This document shows positions 9,694-19,830 of a stretch of DNA of 64,000 bases, piece by piece. Every line of letters starts with the position of its first letter. The first letter of the stretch is position 1. The translations under genes and the position numbers were made by a program. Source of the stretch: Isoetes taiwanensis (lineage: Eukaryota > Streptophyta > Lycopodiopsida > Isoetales > Isoetaceae); contig JAJEKV010000125.1 in NCBI GenBank assembly GCA_021234155.1, forward strand, positions 2,100,775-2,164,774. Reading direction: 5' to 3'. The notes beneath the pieces are model-generated. The model worked only from the letters and a program-made list of their open reading frames with translations, was not told the DNA's origin and searched no databases.

Positions 9694-11262
9694 ATGTGGA
9701 GTAGGTTTGAGCGAGGACTTCCACACGCTCATCTTGTGCTACGTACAGAACCAGATATACCAATAGAATGCGTTGATGAGATTATATCTGCAGAGCTACC
9801 AAGTGATCCGATTGTTCGAGCACAGGTCCAAAAATTTATGATTCATAGACATTCTAACAGGTGCTCTCCACGCGGTGCTTCTTGCTGCTATAACTATCCA
9901 AAACCAGTAAATCCAACAACACACATTGACTCAAAAGGGTACGTGCAATACAGGAGGAGGAGCGTAGATGATGCGTGGGTTGTTCCATACAACGCATTCT
10001 TGCTTCATGAGCTTGACTGCCATATTATGGTTGACATCGCATCCACCGTGCACGTCTTCTCTTACCTCTATGGTTACATATATAAGGGATTTGATACAGC
10101 AAAATTCCAGATTTCTCGAGACAGACACACGGTAGGGGTGTCGTCGTCAGGTCCTGAACAAACGCGGGCCCAAACTACACAAGCCACGCATGTAAATGAC
10201 GAACATAGAAACCATGATGCAGGTCAAGGTCTCGAAGATGGTTCACAAGGGCATACCACTAGAGCAGGTCCTAGGAATGAGATACAGGAGTATCTAAAGG
10301 CACGGTACCTAACAGCCATGGAGGCGTCTTGGAGGATAATGGCATATGACATAACGCACAAGACCCCTTCTGTTAAATGTCTACCTTTGCATCTATTGCG
10401 ACCAAACACGAAATCATTATTGGATCGGTATTTCTTACGACCTCTAGATCAAGTATTCGATGCACTTACGTACATCCAATACTACGAACAATATACATTA
10501 ACACCATTTAATCCATCGTTAGTGTCTACATCTGGAACTTATGTGGAACAGTGGCAAGAAGGATTAACGCAAAACATTGTGAGGAAAAGGACGCGACAGC
10601 CATTGGTCTGTAGGATACGTTTGCTATTGCCGAAGGTTGGCGAGCCATTCTACCTAAGACAAATTTTGTTGCATCGTCTTGCAAGATCGTGGGGTGAATT
10701 AAAGGTCGTCAACGGTCAAACTTATGAAACATATCAACAGGCTGCAGAAGCAGGGGGGTTGCTCGCATCCCACAATGAAGCAGCGTTGGTTATGGAAGAG
10801 GCAGTTTCCCTATCGTTGAGTCCTGTACAGCTACGCTTCCTTTTTGCTATGTTACTGCTTGACCAGGGACCAGCTATTGATCTATGGACCAGGTTTCAAG
10901 TGCCTATGAGTCTTGACTTGTTAGACGAGTATCCAGGCGATGATGTAATTGCTTTCAACGAGGCTCTGCACTTAGTCAACAATATTCTAGCACAGCATGG
11001 CACTAACATCATGGCATTCGGCCTTCAATTGCAACATCGTCTTGGAAGAGATGTGATGCATGAGCTAGCAAAATTTTCTGACCATGCATCATATCTAAAT
11101 TCTACAATGCAAATGTCAAGTATAATGAATGATAACCAGCTGGAAATATTTAATTTCATGAGACAGTGGTTAGAATCCCCTCAAAGCGATGCACCTATCT
11201 TCCTAGATGGAAAAGCCGGCACAGGGAAGACATTTGTCTTGAAATGCTTATGCTTTCGTTAG
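9694..11262 (+). CDS. Helitron Rep (HUH endonuclease) with helicase Walker A, partial
   Basis: An open frame of 522 codons. Residues 9-14 read LPHAHL, the HUH metal-binding motif of the rolling-circle Rep nuclease. Residues 124-132 read YLYGYIYKG, matching the Helitron Y2 motif with both catalytic tyrosines (Y124 and Y128) kept, although the lysine usually found between them is a glycine here. A DUF6570-like and linker portion follows. The C-terminus reaches GKAGTGKT (residues 506-513), the Walker A loop of the SF1B/Pif1-like helicase, then runs into a stop at 11260-11262. The protein would nick and rejoin single-stranded DNA at Helitron ends. It is only the middle of RepHel: its natural start lies upstream in broken frames and the remaining helicase lies downstream in other frames. 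The first ATG is therefore arbitrary. Confidence 0.85.
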   Translation: MWSRFERGLPHAHLVLRTEPDIPIECVDEIISAELPSDPIVRAQVQKFMIHRHSNRCSPRGASCCYNYPKPVNPTTHIDSKGYVQYRRRSVDDAWVVPYNAFLLHELDCHIMVDIASTVHVFSYLYGYIYKGFDTAKFQISRDRHTVGVSSSGPEQTRAQTTQATHVNDEHRNHDAGQGLEDGSQGHTTRAGPRNEIQEYLKARYLTAMEASWRIMAYDITHKTPSVKCLPLHLLRPNTKSLLDRYFLRPLDQVFDALTYIQYYEQYTLTPFNPSLVSTSGTYVEQWQEGLTQNIVRKRTRQPLVCRIRLLLPKVGEPFYLRQILLHRLARSWGELKVVNGQTYETYQQAAEAGGLLASHNEAALVMEEAVSLSLSPVQLRFLFAMLLLDQGPAIDLWTRFQVPMSLDLLDEYPGDDVIAFNEALHLVNNILAQHGTNIMAFGLQLQHRLGRDVMHELAKFSDHASYLNSTMQMSSIMNDNQLEIFNFMRQWLESPQSDAPIFLDGKAGTGKTFVLKCLCFR

Positions 11263-12051
11263 GTAAGCAGCGGAGGCATAGTGCTTAGATGCGATCACGA
11301 CGACTCACTGGCGGCTTCGCCTATATGCGGCGTCCGGCAGCCCCTCCTATTTTCGGATCCCATGGTGAAAACAATCTTTGGTGCATTCGATGTTGAACAA
11401 TGATTCAGGAGGCGGCACAACTCATCATTGAAGCCAAGGTCATTATTTGGGATGAGTTTCCAATGGCCAATAAGGCCATTATAGAAAAGCGTAAATCGCG
11501 TCTTTGCAGCGGTTTGTGTGGAAACAACCTTCCTTTTGGTGGAAAACATTTTATAGGCTGGCGACTTTAGACAAGTTGCCCAATGCGTGAAGAGGGGGGG
11601 AGGATCGCGGCATTAAATGCATCTATAAAATCATCATCATTATGGAGCCTTTTCGTGTGATGAGGTTGTATCGGTAGATCTACGAAATCACGGGGAGATC
11701 GAGCTCATGCGGTTTGTTGACAACATTAGGGAGAGGCGGGGAGCAAACCCACGGTATCCTTGGATTTATTCAATACAACTACTAAGCGTCGTTGATCTGA
11801 TTTGAATTCCTTTATCCACCGAGTGTCGCCAGCGACCGGTGGAATGTGACAAGCGAATTTAGCTTGCCGATCAACGAGCATGTTGGCGACTTCCAGCGGA
11901 CTCATTTTAAGCGAGGGTTCCAAGTGGGATAAGTTGTATTACTGGAACATATGAGCAAGATGAACTCATCCATGATCATCCCTATGCAACTTCAGATTTC
12001 TTAAACAACTTTACACATTCTGGGATTCCCAACCATGAGCTCAGACTTAAA
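11263..12051 (+). pseudogene. Helitron helicase central part, broken
   Basis: No long open frame. The Walker B region is still readable at about 11430-11470 (VIIWDEFPMANK), followed by FGGKHFI at about 11538-11558, the Pif1-family motif that normally continues GGDFRQ. Several stops and shifts lie between here and 12051. Confidence 0.75.
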
Positions 12052-12471
12052 GTGGGGGCAATATGCCACGTTATGAAACGATTGGACATGGAAAAGGGTC
12101 TTGTGAAGAATGCGAGAGTTGTGAGCGAATCAATGCACCAGAAGTTTGTGATGGTGAAGGTTTTGGGTGATCCAGAAGGTAGCACGTACCCAATTTCCAG
12201 AACAGACTTTTTCTATCAACCGAAAAACCGTCCATGGACCATCCATAGACGACAATTACCACTCCGGCTATCATATTCAACCACGTTCAATAGCTGTCAG
12301 GGTTTAACATTGGATCGAGTGGTCATTGATCTGCGTACGAACGTTTTTGCACATGGACAATTGTATATGGCCTTCACCCGTGTACGGAACAGAGAAGACT
12401 TGCTAATACTCCTCTCCCCAGAAAATACCATGAGAACAACTGTGAACGTCATCTACAAGGAACTGCTCTGA
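12052..12471 (+). CDS. Helitron helicase C-terminal fragment
   Basis: Open frame of 139 codons. It contains TFNSCQGLTLDRVVIDL followed by HGQLYMAFTRVRN, which match motifs V and VI of the Pif1/RecD-like helicase of Helitrons (canonical NKSQGQTL and HGQLYVALSRV). The stop at 12469-12471 is close to where RepHel proteins normally end. The upstream join is lost. Confidence 0.85.
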   Translation: MGAICHVMKRLDMEKGLVKNARVVSESMHQKFVMVKVLGDPEGSTYPISRTDFFYQPKNRPWTIHRRQLPLRLSYSTTFNSCQGLTLDRVVIDLRTNVFAHGQLYMAFTRVRNREDLLILLSPENTMRTTVNVIYKELL

Positions 12472-13034
12472 CGATAGGGTGTCCTCTCTACATCATACAA
12501 TACATCTGTCAATAAGGTGCGTTACTCTTTGCTACACATTGTTATCCCTTGCGGTAAATTAAAGCGGTCCTTTCATTATTGTAGCATATAACCCATCTAT
12601 CATTCAGGTAGCCTATCATCTCTATGTGGGGAGCGGCCAGAAGCGTTACCGTCGTGCTAGTCCATCGAGCTTGCATGTAATGCATCAGGGTACGTGGTCG
12701 TTGCTTTTGGTAGTCAATGTGTCCAGGCTCAAACCCCATTCAACATTTACATGAGACCATCCGTTCTTCGATGTGAAGAGATCAAGACCTTTCTAGATAT
12801 GGCAATGATCTCCAACAGATTCGTCGATTTTGCATGTAATTCATCAAGGTATGCGTTGTCTTTGGACTAAACGGAGTGTACATATATAGCCTATGCATTA
12901 GATGGTATTCTACCTAGTGGATGGAAGATTAGGGCGAAAGGGTTATCTCCGTGGGACTCCGGTAGTTAATCTATCGGTTGAGAGTGTGCAATCGCCCATC
13001 TTTGAGACTCCATCGGCCATCATTGGGTGGCAAC
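12472..13034. other. Non-coding stretch after the Helitron
   Basis: Probably the 3' part of the Helitron or the repeat into which it inserted. One short phrase, gtccaggctcaaacccc (12719-12735), resembles a pol III B-box. No gene seen. Confidence 0.4.
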
Positions 13035-13132
13035 ATGGTTTGTATTATAATTGCATGACATGGTGTGTTCATAGTTGGCATCCATGGTTTGTATTATAAT
13101 TGCATGACATGGTGTGTTCATAGTTGGCATCT
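13035..13132 (+). repeat. 49-bp exact tandem duplication
   Basis: atggtttgtattataattgc begins at 13035 and again at 13084. The two copies are essentially identical to ggcatc at the end, so the duplication is recent or is an assembly duplication. Confidence 0.9.
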
Positions 13133-13279
13133 TGAACGGAATGGCGGTCATCTTTCAAACACATATTACTAAAGCGAAAAAGTACATGATTATACATATA
13201 CACATCCCAAATTTGTGCAATAGGCGGCATGCTACATAGTTACTATGGGATTCCCTTTACTTAAATCACAAGAAAAAGC

Positions 13280-13845
13280 GGCTTACGCACTAACGGTCTA
13301 ATGGTTAGGCTCTTGGATACAGGAGTGCCCCGCCCGGGCTATGTTTGTCATTGGGTGGCATGAATAAACTACAAAATGCCTATCGCAATAGCGGTTTGGT
13401 GGTTAGGCTATTGAAGCGGGTGTCCCCCCAAGCTCAAACCCACTTTGGCTACTATTGGGTGGTTTTGTAAATGTTCTATGTTCATAGCGATTATGGCCTA
13501 GTGGTTGAGACCATTGGATATGGGGTGTTCCAGCCAAGGTTCAAACCCAGCGGCTATCATTGCATGACATGTTTGAAAAGAAAAATATATAACTTTGCAT
13601 TGGGAATCTTATAGTTGTTATGATCGGGCAACCTTCTATCGTGCAAAGTATTTGAGCGCCGCGGTGAATAAATGCGGGTTCAATTCTGCGGGGTTCTGGC
13701 TTAAAATAGACAAGACCGGGAAGAGAGACGTTCGTGGCGGCATCCTATAGTCGTTATGGTTAGCATCCTTCTATCGTGCAGGCGCTGAACACAAGGGCAA
13801 AAAAAAAGTGTAGTTCAAATCCTGCATGTTCTACCACGTATAGAT
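13280..13845 (+). repeat. Cluster of about five tRNA-like (A-box/B-box) units
   Basis: Successive units of about 100-130 bp each start with an A-box-like phrase and mostly end with a B-box-like phrase. Unit 1 near 13295 has ggtctaatggttaggct and a decayed B-box. Unit 2 near 13397 has ggtttggtggttaggct and gctcaaaccc. Unit 3 near 13494 has tggcctagtggttgagac and ggttcaaaccc, both close to consensus. Unit 4 near 13610 has gggttcaattctgc. Unit 5 near 13745 has tcgttatggttagcatcc and agttcaaatcctgc. Spacing between boxes (about 40-75 bp) is as in tRNAs or tRNA-derived SINEs. None folds by eye into a full cloverleaf, so I call them tRNA-derived repeats, not functional tRNA genes. Which tRNA they derive from is uncertain; unit 1 resembles tRNA-Glu most. 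Confidence 0.6.
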
Positions 13846-13899
13846 GAGTTGGTGAAAGAAACATGCGGCGGCCGCTAGGCCTCAAGCGATCTTTCTTGT

Positions 13900-13973
13900 A
13901 TTATTAAATATTAATAACAAGAGGTCCTCGTGCATGTTATTAGACATTACTAACAAAAGGTCTTGGTGCATAG
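13900..13973 (+). repeat. 36-bp tandem duplication at the start of the T-rich region
   Basis: attaataacaagaggtcctcg and attactaacaaaaggtcttg, each followed by gtgcat, lie about 36 bp apart. The second copy continues into the sequence shared with 2355-2425. Confidence 0.75.
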
Positions 13974-16900
13974 GTTGGTTGTGCCTGGGTTCGTTGTGCC
14001 CTATCCCCATCGACTCCCCGAGAGTTTTTTCTTGTTTGTGGTGTCTCTTTTACGTTGGTTTGCCTTGGATGTGCTTGAGCTTAGAGTCTAGAGTCAGTCC
14101 TTGTTTTGCTCCGTTGCTTCCTTGGTTGTCTGGTTCTTGCTGGGCCATGTTAGGTTCGCTGCATAGTATTTTTTGGTTGGTTTCTGTTTTTTTTTGCTCG
14201 TTTGATCGATTGTCTTTGCTTGGATATATGATGCATTGTCGTCTAGGAGTTTTTTTTTTCCTGTGGTTGGTTGGTTGGTTGGTGCTTGTTTTGGTTCTAT
14301 TCGGCCTTTTATGTTTGTTATGTTGTTATATGTTGGCGTTGGGGCCCGCTTTTTTTCAGTTGGTTTTGGGGTGCCTCCCGTCGGCCTCTTTTGATTCTCC
14401 TTAGGTGGTTCGTTGGGTTTTAGATCCTTTAGGTCGATCTTTAGCTTGTTAGATAGTTCTCATATTATTGTTTTTCCTTTAATGGTGCAAGCTTTCTTTG
14501 TTCATTTTTTCAGCTTTTTGGGTTGGTCGATTTATGGTATCCATCCTCATTGTCTCTATTTTGCGATATCTAGATTAACCATCTTATGTGTCAAATCCTC
14601 TTTTGGCTTTTTTACTTGTGTGTATTTGTAAATGTATAAGTTATGGGCCATTGCTCATTTTTGCAGAGTCGTGTGGTTCTTTTGTTGGGTTAGTTTGCAT
14701 TTAGCTTTGTATAATTGTCATTGGTTGTATGTTTTCCTTGGGTGGCCTATCTATCTTCTTGTCGCCTATCTTATTTCTTGTTTACCTTCATTTAAAATTG
14801 ACTAGCCCTTCTAGTTTTAGGTGGTGGTTGGCGTGTTTGAATTAGTACGTTCGTCCTAGTGATAGTTTCCTCCTTTGATGGTCTATTTTATGTCCTTGTG
14901 GGTAAAAGCATGTTAGGGTGTACCACTTTTGGAACCTGCAAAAGTACATACACTAGGGTTTGAGGGTTTGTATGTACCTAGTGTATGTACAATAGGCAAC
15001 TTTTTTGAAGGTTAGAAACTCCGTCTTGTTTTGTAAGCTATGTAGTGGGTAAAAGTAGGATCGTTCTTCTTTTTGTTGATGTTTAGATTAGTATATTTGT
15101 CAGAGTTGATGGTTTTTTCCTTTAGTGGCCTGCCCATATCTTGTTTCCTTCTTTATGCAAATGTTGACAGTTTATAGCTTTCGTTGGTTTTTAGTTACAG
15201 GGTTCTTGTTGTGGAAAGATTCGAGATGGTTCGGCTGGGGGTGGCATCCCGAGTAGATGCTGATAAGAATCATTTTTTACTTGGCGACTAGAGGGGTCAA
15301 AGTCAGACTGACTTCTCGGTATTTTTCCCCGTCTTGTCCGGTTTCGTGCACTTATCCATATTACTAGGGGGTGGTGCAATGTAGTCGACATTGATGGGGA
15401 TCGTTGTCAACTCGGTGTCCACATAGTTCAACAAGGGACTAACTATTTTGTATGTTGCTTTTTTAAGCCAGGTCAGCTTTGCATTTAGTTGCTTCATTGC
15501 ATTTTTGTCAGTTCCTCACCATATCCCGTATTTAATCAACATATGTCGGTTGTCTCCTTTTGTTGACATTTCGGCACTTGACCTAAGGACTTTAGCACGA
15601 GTTGTCAGGTGAGTTAGGTATTTCCAATGCCTTGTATATAACCTTCTCCATTCACATTTAGTTGCGAATCTTCTTTTGTATTTCTTTTATGTGGCTGGTT
15701 CCTTGTAAGTGTGACGACCACCTAGTCATGTGCCCCTTCAATTCTTTTGGTTCATTGGTTTCTTTCCACTACCTTTATTCATTCCCTTCATTATCCCGTT
15801 TGTCCACTTTAGTTCCATTTGTCTTGTTGAGCTCTTATGAGTACTAGCTCTTGCAGCTCGGGTTGTGCTTGAGTTGCCAGGTATGTTGTTCACGTTGCTT
15901 TGCTTTATGCGAGTTGTCAGGAGTTGTTCCATCTGTCGATTGCTCTTAGCATTCTTGTCTCATGATAATCTCGGTGATGGTTTATTCACTTGCCCAATCG
16001 TAATTTGTTCCTCTCGCTCATGCCTTTCGAGGTGGTCTTTTTCGGTTGTAGTTTGTTCGATTGCCCAATTTATTTCCCCTCGCCTTTCCATTTCGGGAGC
16101 GGTTTTCTAGTGCCTCTTTTCTTAATCCCATTTCTCCATCCATTTCATTTGCTTTGCTTTCCTTTTCTGCTCTAAGATTCTTGAGCTTTGTTTCTAGGTG
16201 TATGCATAGGTAGATAAGTGCATGCTTCTTTCTCATATATTCTCAATTGTTCTTTTGGATGCCCTTATGAGGACCCATACTCTCTCTTTTATCATTGATT
16301 CTTAGTTTCGTGAATGCCTTGAGGGGCTTTTCAGGACATTTGCATTTGTGGTTTTGCTCATTTCCTCTATTCACGATCCTTTATTCTATCCATTTCATTA
16401 TAATCTCCCATTCCTTTCTCTTTTCATCTTGTGTTTTGTCCCTTTCCTCTTTATTTGTTTCATTTTATCTCTTGAAACGTCTTTGCTCTTCTATTGTTTT
16501 GACTCCCTCCTTTGTCCGCCTCTTGACTCATCGTAGTTCTTTTTTGCCCTGGTGCTGTCCAATCATCATGTCGTTTTACTATGTTGATCACAGTTGCTTC
16601 ATCCACCTTGCTTAGCCTTTTTTATTCTTGTTGGTCTCAGTGGCCGGATTACCCTCGTCAACCAAATTTGCAAGTTGTTTAGCGAATTGTTCTCTTAACT
16701 CTGCTTCTTTCGACGATGTCATATAGTACCCTTTAAGTTCTTGGGATTCTTTGTTCCAGTCTCCATCTTTTTTTCACCATAATGGGTTCTTTGGTCCAGT
16801 CCTCTAGATTGTTCTTGAATCTCAAGGTCCCTATCATTTTGTTCTAAGTTATGTTATTTCTACATTTGAAAGTTCGCTTGGATCTGTTTTGTATGTGGGT

Positions 16901-17566
16901 ATATGTTCATGAATTTTAGTCCTTGATATTTGTTGTTGCTCTACTTGTTCTTTTACTATATGCTCTCATATGTTCTCAGTGATTCTCATGGATGCCCTTA
17001 TGAGGGTCTCTACTCGCTCTTTGTCATAGATTCTTAGTGTCTCGTTAGTGCCTTTGAGGGCCTTTGGCCATTTGCATTTTGTGACCTTCGTTCCAAAAGA
17101 TCATCAAGTTGTTCATCAAGTTGTTCACTTGAGCCTGTTAGTCCTTTGGTGTCATCTTCCAACTATATCATATAATTCCCTTTCGGTTCCTTGGATTCAT
17201 TATTCTAAGCTCCAGATTTCTGTCACATTAATGGGTCCTTTTTTTATTTTCGGGGTGCCTATCCTCTTGTTCCTGTAGGTTATGTTGTTTCTACTTTTGA
17301 AGTTCGCTTGGATCGGTTGTGCATGTAGGGTATATGTTTAGGTTTTAGTCCTTGTTTGTCGTAGTGTTCTGTCGTTGTAGTATTCACTGTAGTTTGCTGG
17401 TACGTTGATTCTTCGGTTTGGCTTCAAGTGCTCTTTATTAGCTTGTTGAATATGTCCGATCTTCATGTCTTCTATTTTATGCATTCCATGGTGCATGGTC
17501 TTGGTCTTTCTTGTTAATTATGGAGTTGCCTTGTCTTCATGAAAGTTCCCTTGAATCTATTATACA
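13934..17566 (+). repeat. T-rich non-coding repeat element, left part
   Basis: A stretch of about 3.6 kb with strong T excess and G/T- or C/T-rich words. Long open frames here (for example 13934-14404) encode only leucine, phenylalanine and cysteine runs produced by composition. The same style of sequence, with shared words, resumes right after the LTR element at 38260. Near 17395-17490 the words gtagtttgctggtacgttgatt and tttatgcattcca match 38320-38380. The LTR element is therefore inserted inside this repeat. Its class is unknown; it may be the non-coding part of a large LTR element or another composite repeat. Confidence 0.6.
16255..17355 (+). repeat. Diverged segmental duplication inside the T-rich region
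   Basis: gatgcccttatgagg at 16259 recurs at 16993, followed in both by a ttgattcttagt / atagattcttagt phrase and catttgcatttgtg. A second block near 16720-16930 (catatagtaccctttaag; agttcgcttggatc; gggtatatgtt; tttagtccttg) recurs near 17165-17350. The different offsets, about 735 and 430 bp, mean copy two lacks about 300 bp relative to copy one. Confidence 0.7.
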
Positions 17567-19164
17567 TGTGACGTTCCACATATTTATACGCCTTTTTAAG
17601 TATAAATACATGACACGTCACTATGAATAATTAATGGCACATTAATTATTCATAAGCTAAGGTTAGCTATGTTAATAATTAATTATTAAAGTGGAAACCT
17701 AACCTTAAACCCTAATTCGAATTTAGGGCTTAACCTAATATAAAAAAGGGCTAAAATATCAAATTAGTTAATATTAGCCAACCCAGAGCTGCCACCTGGC
17801 CCAAATCGATTGGGCAAGGGAGAGTTACTAACTTGGGACCCAAATTGGGGTTTCGTACTCCCAGTTGCCCCAATTCGAATTGGGGGAGGTTGGTGGAGGA
17901 GGAGCTGTTGTTCCACCATGTTCCAGCCGGAGGGATGGAGAACCCGAGCGATAATGGGCCTAGCTATGATCCCGGTTAGTACGTAGATAGCTTGGATTCC
18001 TAGATAGTCATAGGACTAACCCTTGTATGCTCAGAAGGTAGCTAGGAGTAACCCTTGTATGATAGATGTATGGTTAATCTCTATTTTATGTTCTATTCGA
18101 AGCTATAGATGGATAGATGTGTAAGGATAGCTTTCTTTCTGTTCCTCCTGTGTTGTATGGGTAAAAAGGGGGGTAGAGACCTAAAGGCCATCTAGAAGTA
18201 GAGATGCTCCTAGATAGAACCCTTAAAACCCAGTAAATGCGGCCTATGCACAAGAGCCAACCTGGCTGTGGATGCTATGATGTGGTTCAGCACCAGATAA
18301 CGAGTATGATGGTGAATCAGGGGTGGGGTCTTGCCTAGCGTGGCTAGGCTACAGGACTTCTATAGTATGCTAGGCTTATAGCCGGTCACTGTGTGTGGGC
18401 CGGCATGGGTCTGACACTCTCTGGGCCGGAGGGTGGGAGCCTATATGGCATACAGGCTCGAGCGTCTTTGGTGAGCCAGCCTTTAGATTTAGGGGAGTAA
18501 GTCGAGATGCGGATGGGGGTTCTTGAGGGGGCGCGTGTTCTCTAGCTTGCGCCCGGGGATCCGTCATGCTGGGGAGGAGACCCTCTCGACACCTGCCTCA
18601 TCGGTGGGGAGATGTAACTTGGGAGTAGTCGAAGGGTGATTTCTTGGGATTGCGTCTCGGGAGGGCTACAAGCACGTCATAGCATGATTCAACCTATTTG
18701 CAAAGTCGCCGGGGGGGTGGATGGAGTGGACTACCCTAGCCATTGTCTTATGCCAGCCAGCGCCATGTTATACCTAAATCTGCTGTTATCTTGAGGCCAC
18801 GACCATGGTCACCCCATGGAGTCGAGGCAGGGGTAGAGCCCTTAGTTATAGTGTATTTCCTTTGTTATGTTAGTATTTACATTGTAGTTATATTGATGAT
18901 GATGGGCCACCCTTCATTGGTGGTATATTATTTATTAGTATTGTTGCTAGGTGCTAACATGTATGTATGCGCTTCCGCTATATAGGATTCCCATGGAAGG
19001 CGTGGGGTTTAATGACACCTCTGTGTCCTTCACGGGGCGCTTGGCCATCACAAGTGGTCGAGAGTCGGATGGAGGGCCTTTAAGGTGGTGATGGATTAAG
19101 CCATGAGAGGGGAATTTTCGTATTTATATGATGGGAGCATCGTATGGATTCGGGGAGCATCACA
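17567..19164 (+). repeat. 5' LTR
   Basis: About 1.6 kb, starting tgtgacgttccacatattta and ending gcatcaca. It matches 36667-38259 in the same order over its full length, with many substitutions and small indels (for example, the parts around 17780-17900 and 18480-18620 differ noticeably). By eye the copies are roughly 90 percent identical, which implies an old insertion. Open frames inside the LTR are not supported as genes. Confidence 0.9.
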
Positions 19165-19165
19165 G

Positions 19166-19177
19166 TGGTATCAGAGC
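19166..19177 (+). promoter_or_regulatory. Primer-binding site for initiator methionyl-tRNA
   Basis: tggtatcagagc, one base after the end of the 5' LTR, is the exact 12-base complement of the 3' end of plant initiator tRNA-Met used to prime reverse transcription in most plant LTR elements. It fixes the element's orientation as plus. Confidence 0.95.
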
Positions 19178-19614
19178 ATGATCTTGGTAGACCAGATCAT
19201 AGCACTGGCCATGTCTAACTCGTTAGACCGTTAGATAGTAGGGGACCTCTAACGTAGAAAACTTATACCAAATCCATAAGTAGGATGAGTTTTGGCCTAA
19301 GTATGCGAGGATTGAGCTAGTTAAGAAGAAAAATTCCAAATATTAAGATGAAGTTATGTTGGTTTGTGAGAATCACGATCCCTTTCTTCCGGAGGCCATA
19401 ACTTTCTCTAGGCAACTTTCGAATTGAGGCGATTTTTGCTCCAGTGCATCGGGCATGGTCCAAGTACCCTAGAGGGATCGTCATCCGGCAATAAACGGTC
19501 GAGTAAGGGGCCCAAAACGTAACTCCGGCGCATCTCTGCGCCGATCGTATAAAATGCGTATTTTCCGCCGTATAAAAATTTTTATATTTTTTTTATATAC
19601 CTATTTTTTCAACC

Positions 19615-19690
19615 GCTCGACCCAGATTTGAACCCACAACCTCTCAATTCCAATCTTGGGTGCGTACCACCACACCAAGCCCTCTTTAAT
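19615..19690 (-). repeat. tRNA-derived SINE-like head (minus strand)
   Basis: Read in reverse complement, an A-box-like gggcttggtgtggtggtacg (about 19665-19684) is followed by a B-box ggttcaaatctggg (about 19624-19640), a typical plant SINE promoter layout. It lies about 450 bp inside the LTR element, after the primer-binding site. Confidence 0.6.
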
Positions 19691-19754
19691 GTCATATGTA
19701 TCTTACATATAGAAGCCTTGTTTCTTTGCATAGCAACTTTTAGATAGAAGGGTA

Positions 19755-19830
19755 CTATAGGATCTTGAACCCTCGACCTCCTAGCACCTAGCCAAACGCT
19801 TTACCAACAGGATAAGCCTCTTTTTAGTAG
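19755..19830 (-). repeat. Second tRNA-like head (minus strand)
   Basis: In reverse complement, gcttatcctgttggtaaagc (A-box-like, about 19808-19828) is followed by gagggttcaagatcc (B-box-like, about 19761-19775). The spacing matches a tRNA. It could also be a tRNA pseudogene. Confidence 0.55.

Larger units (their letters stand above)
8349..12471 (+). mobile_element. Degenerate Helitron (rolling-circle transposon)
   Basis: In order: a Helitron-like N-terminal domain (8349-9690, several frames), the HUH Rep endonuclease and start of the Pif1-type helicase in one long open frame (9694-11262), a broken central helicase (11263-12051), and the C-terminal helicase motifs (12052-12471). Order and spacing fit a single RepHel protein of about 1,300-1,400 residues cut by at least five frameshifts. 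I did not find a convincing 5' TC end or a 3' CTRR end with its hairpin, so the coordinates mark the coding remnant only. It is not autonomous as read. Confidence 0.85.

Noticed and set aside
13934-14631. Long plus-strand open frames rich in Leu, Cys, Phe and Trp that look like membrane proteins
   Set aside because: They are produced by extreme T content in a non-coding repeat; no family match, and neighbouring frames look the same.
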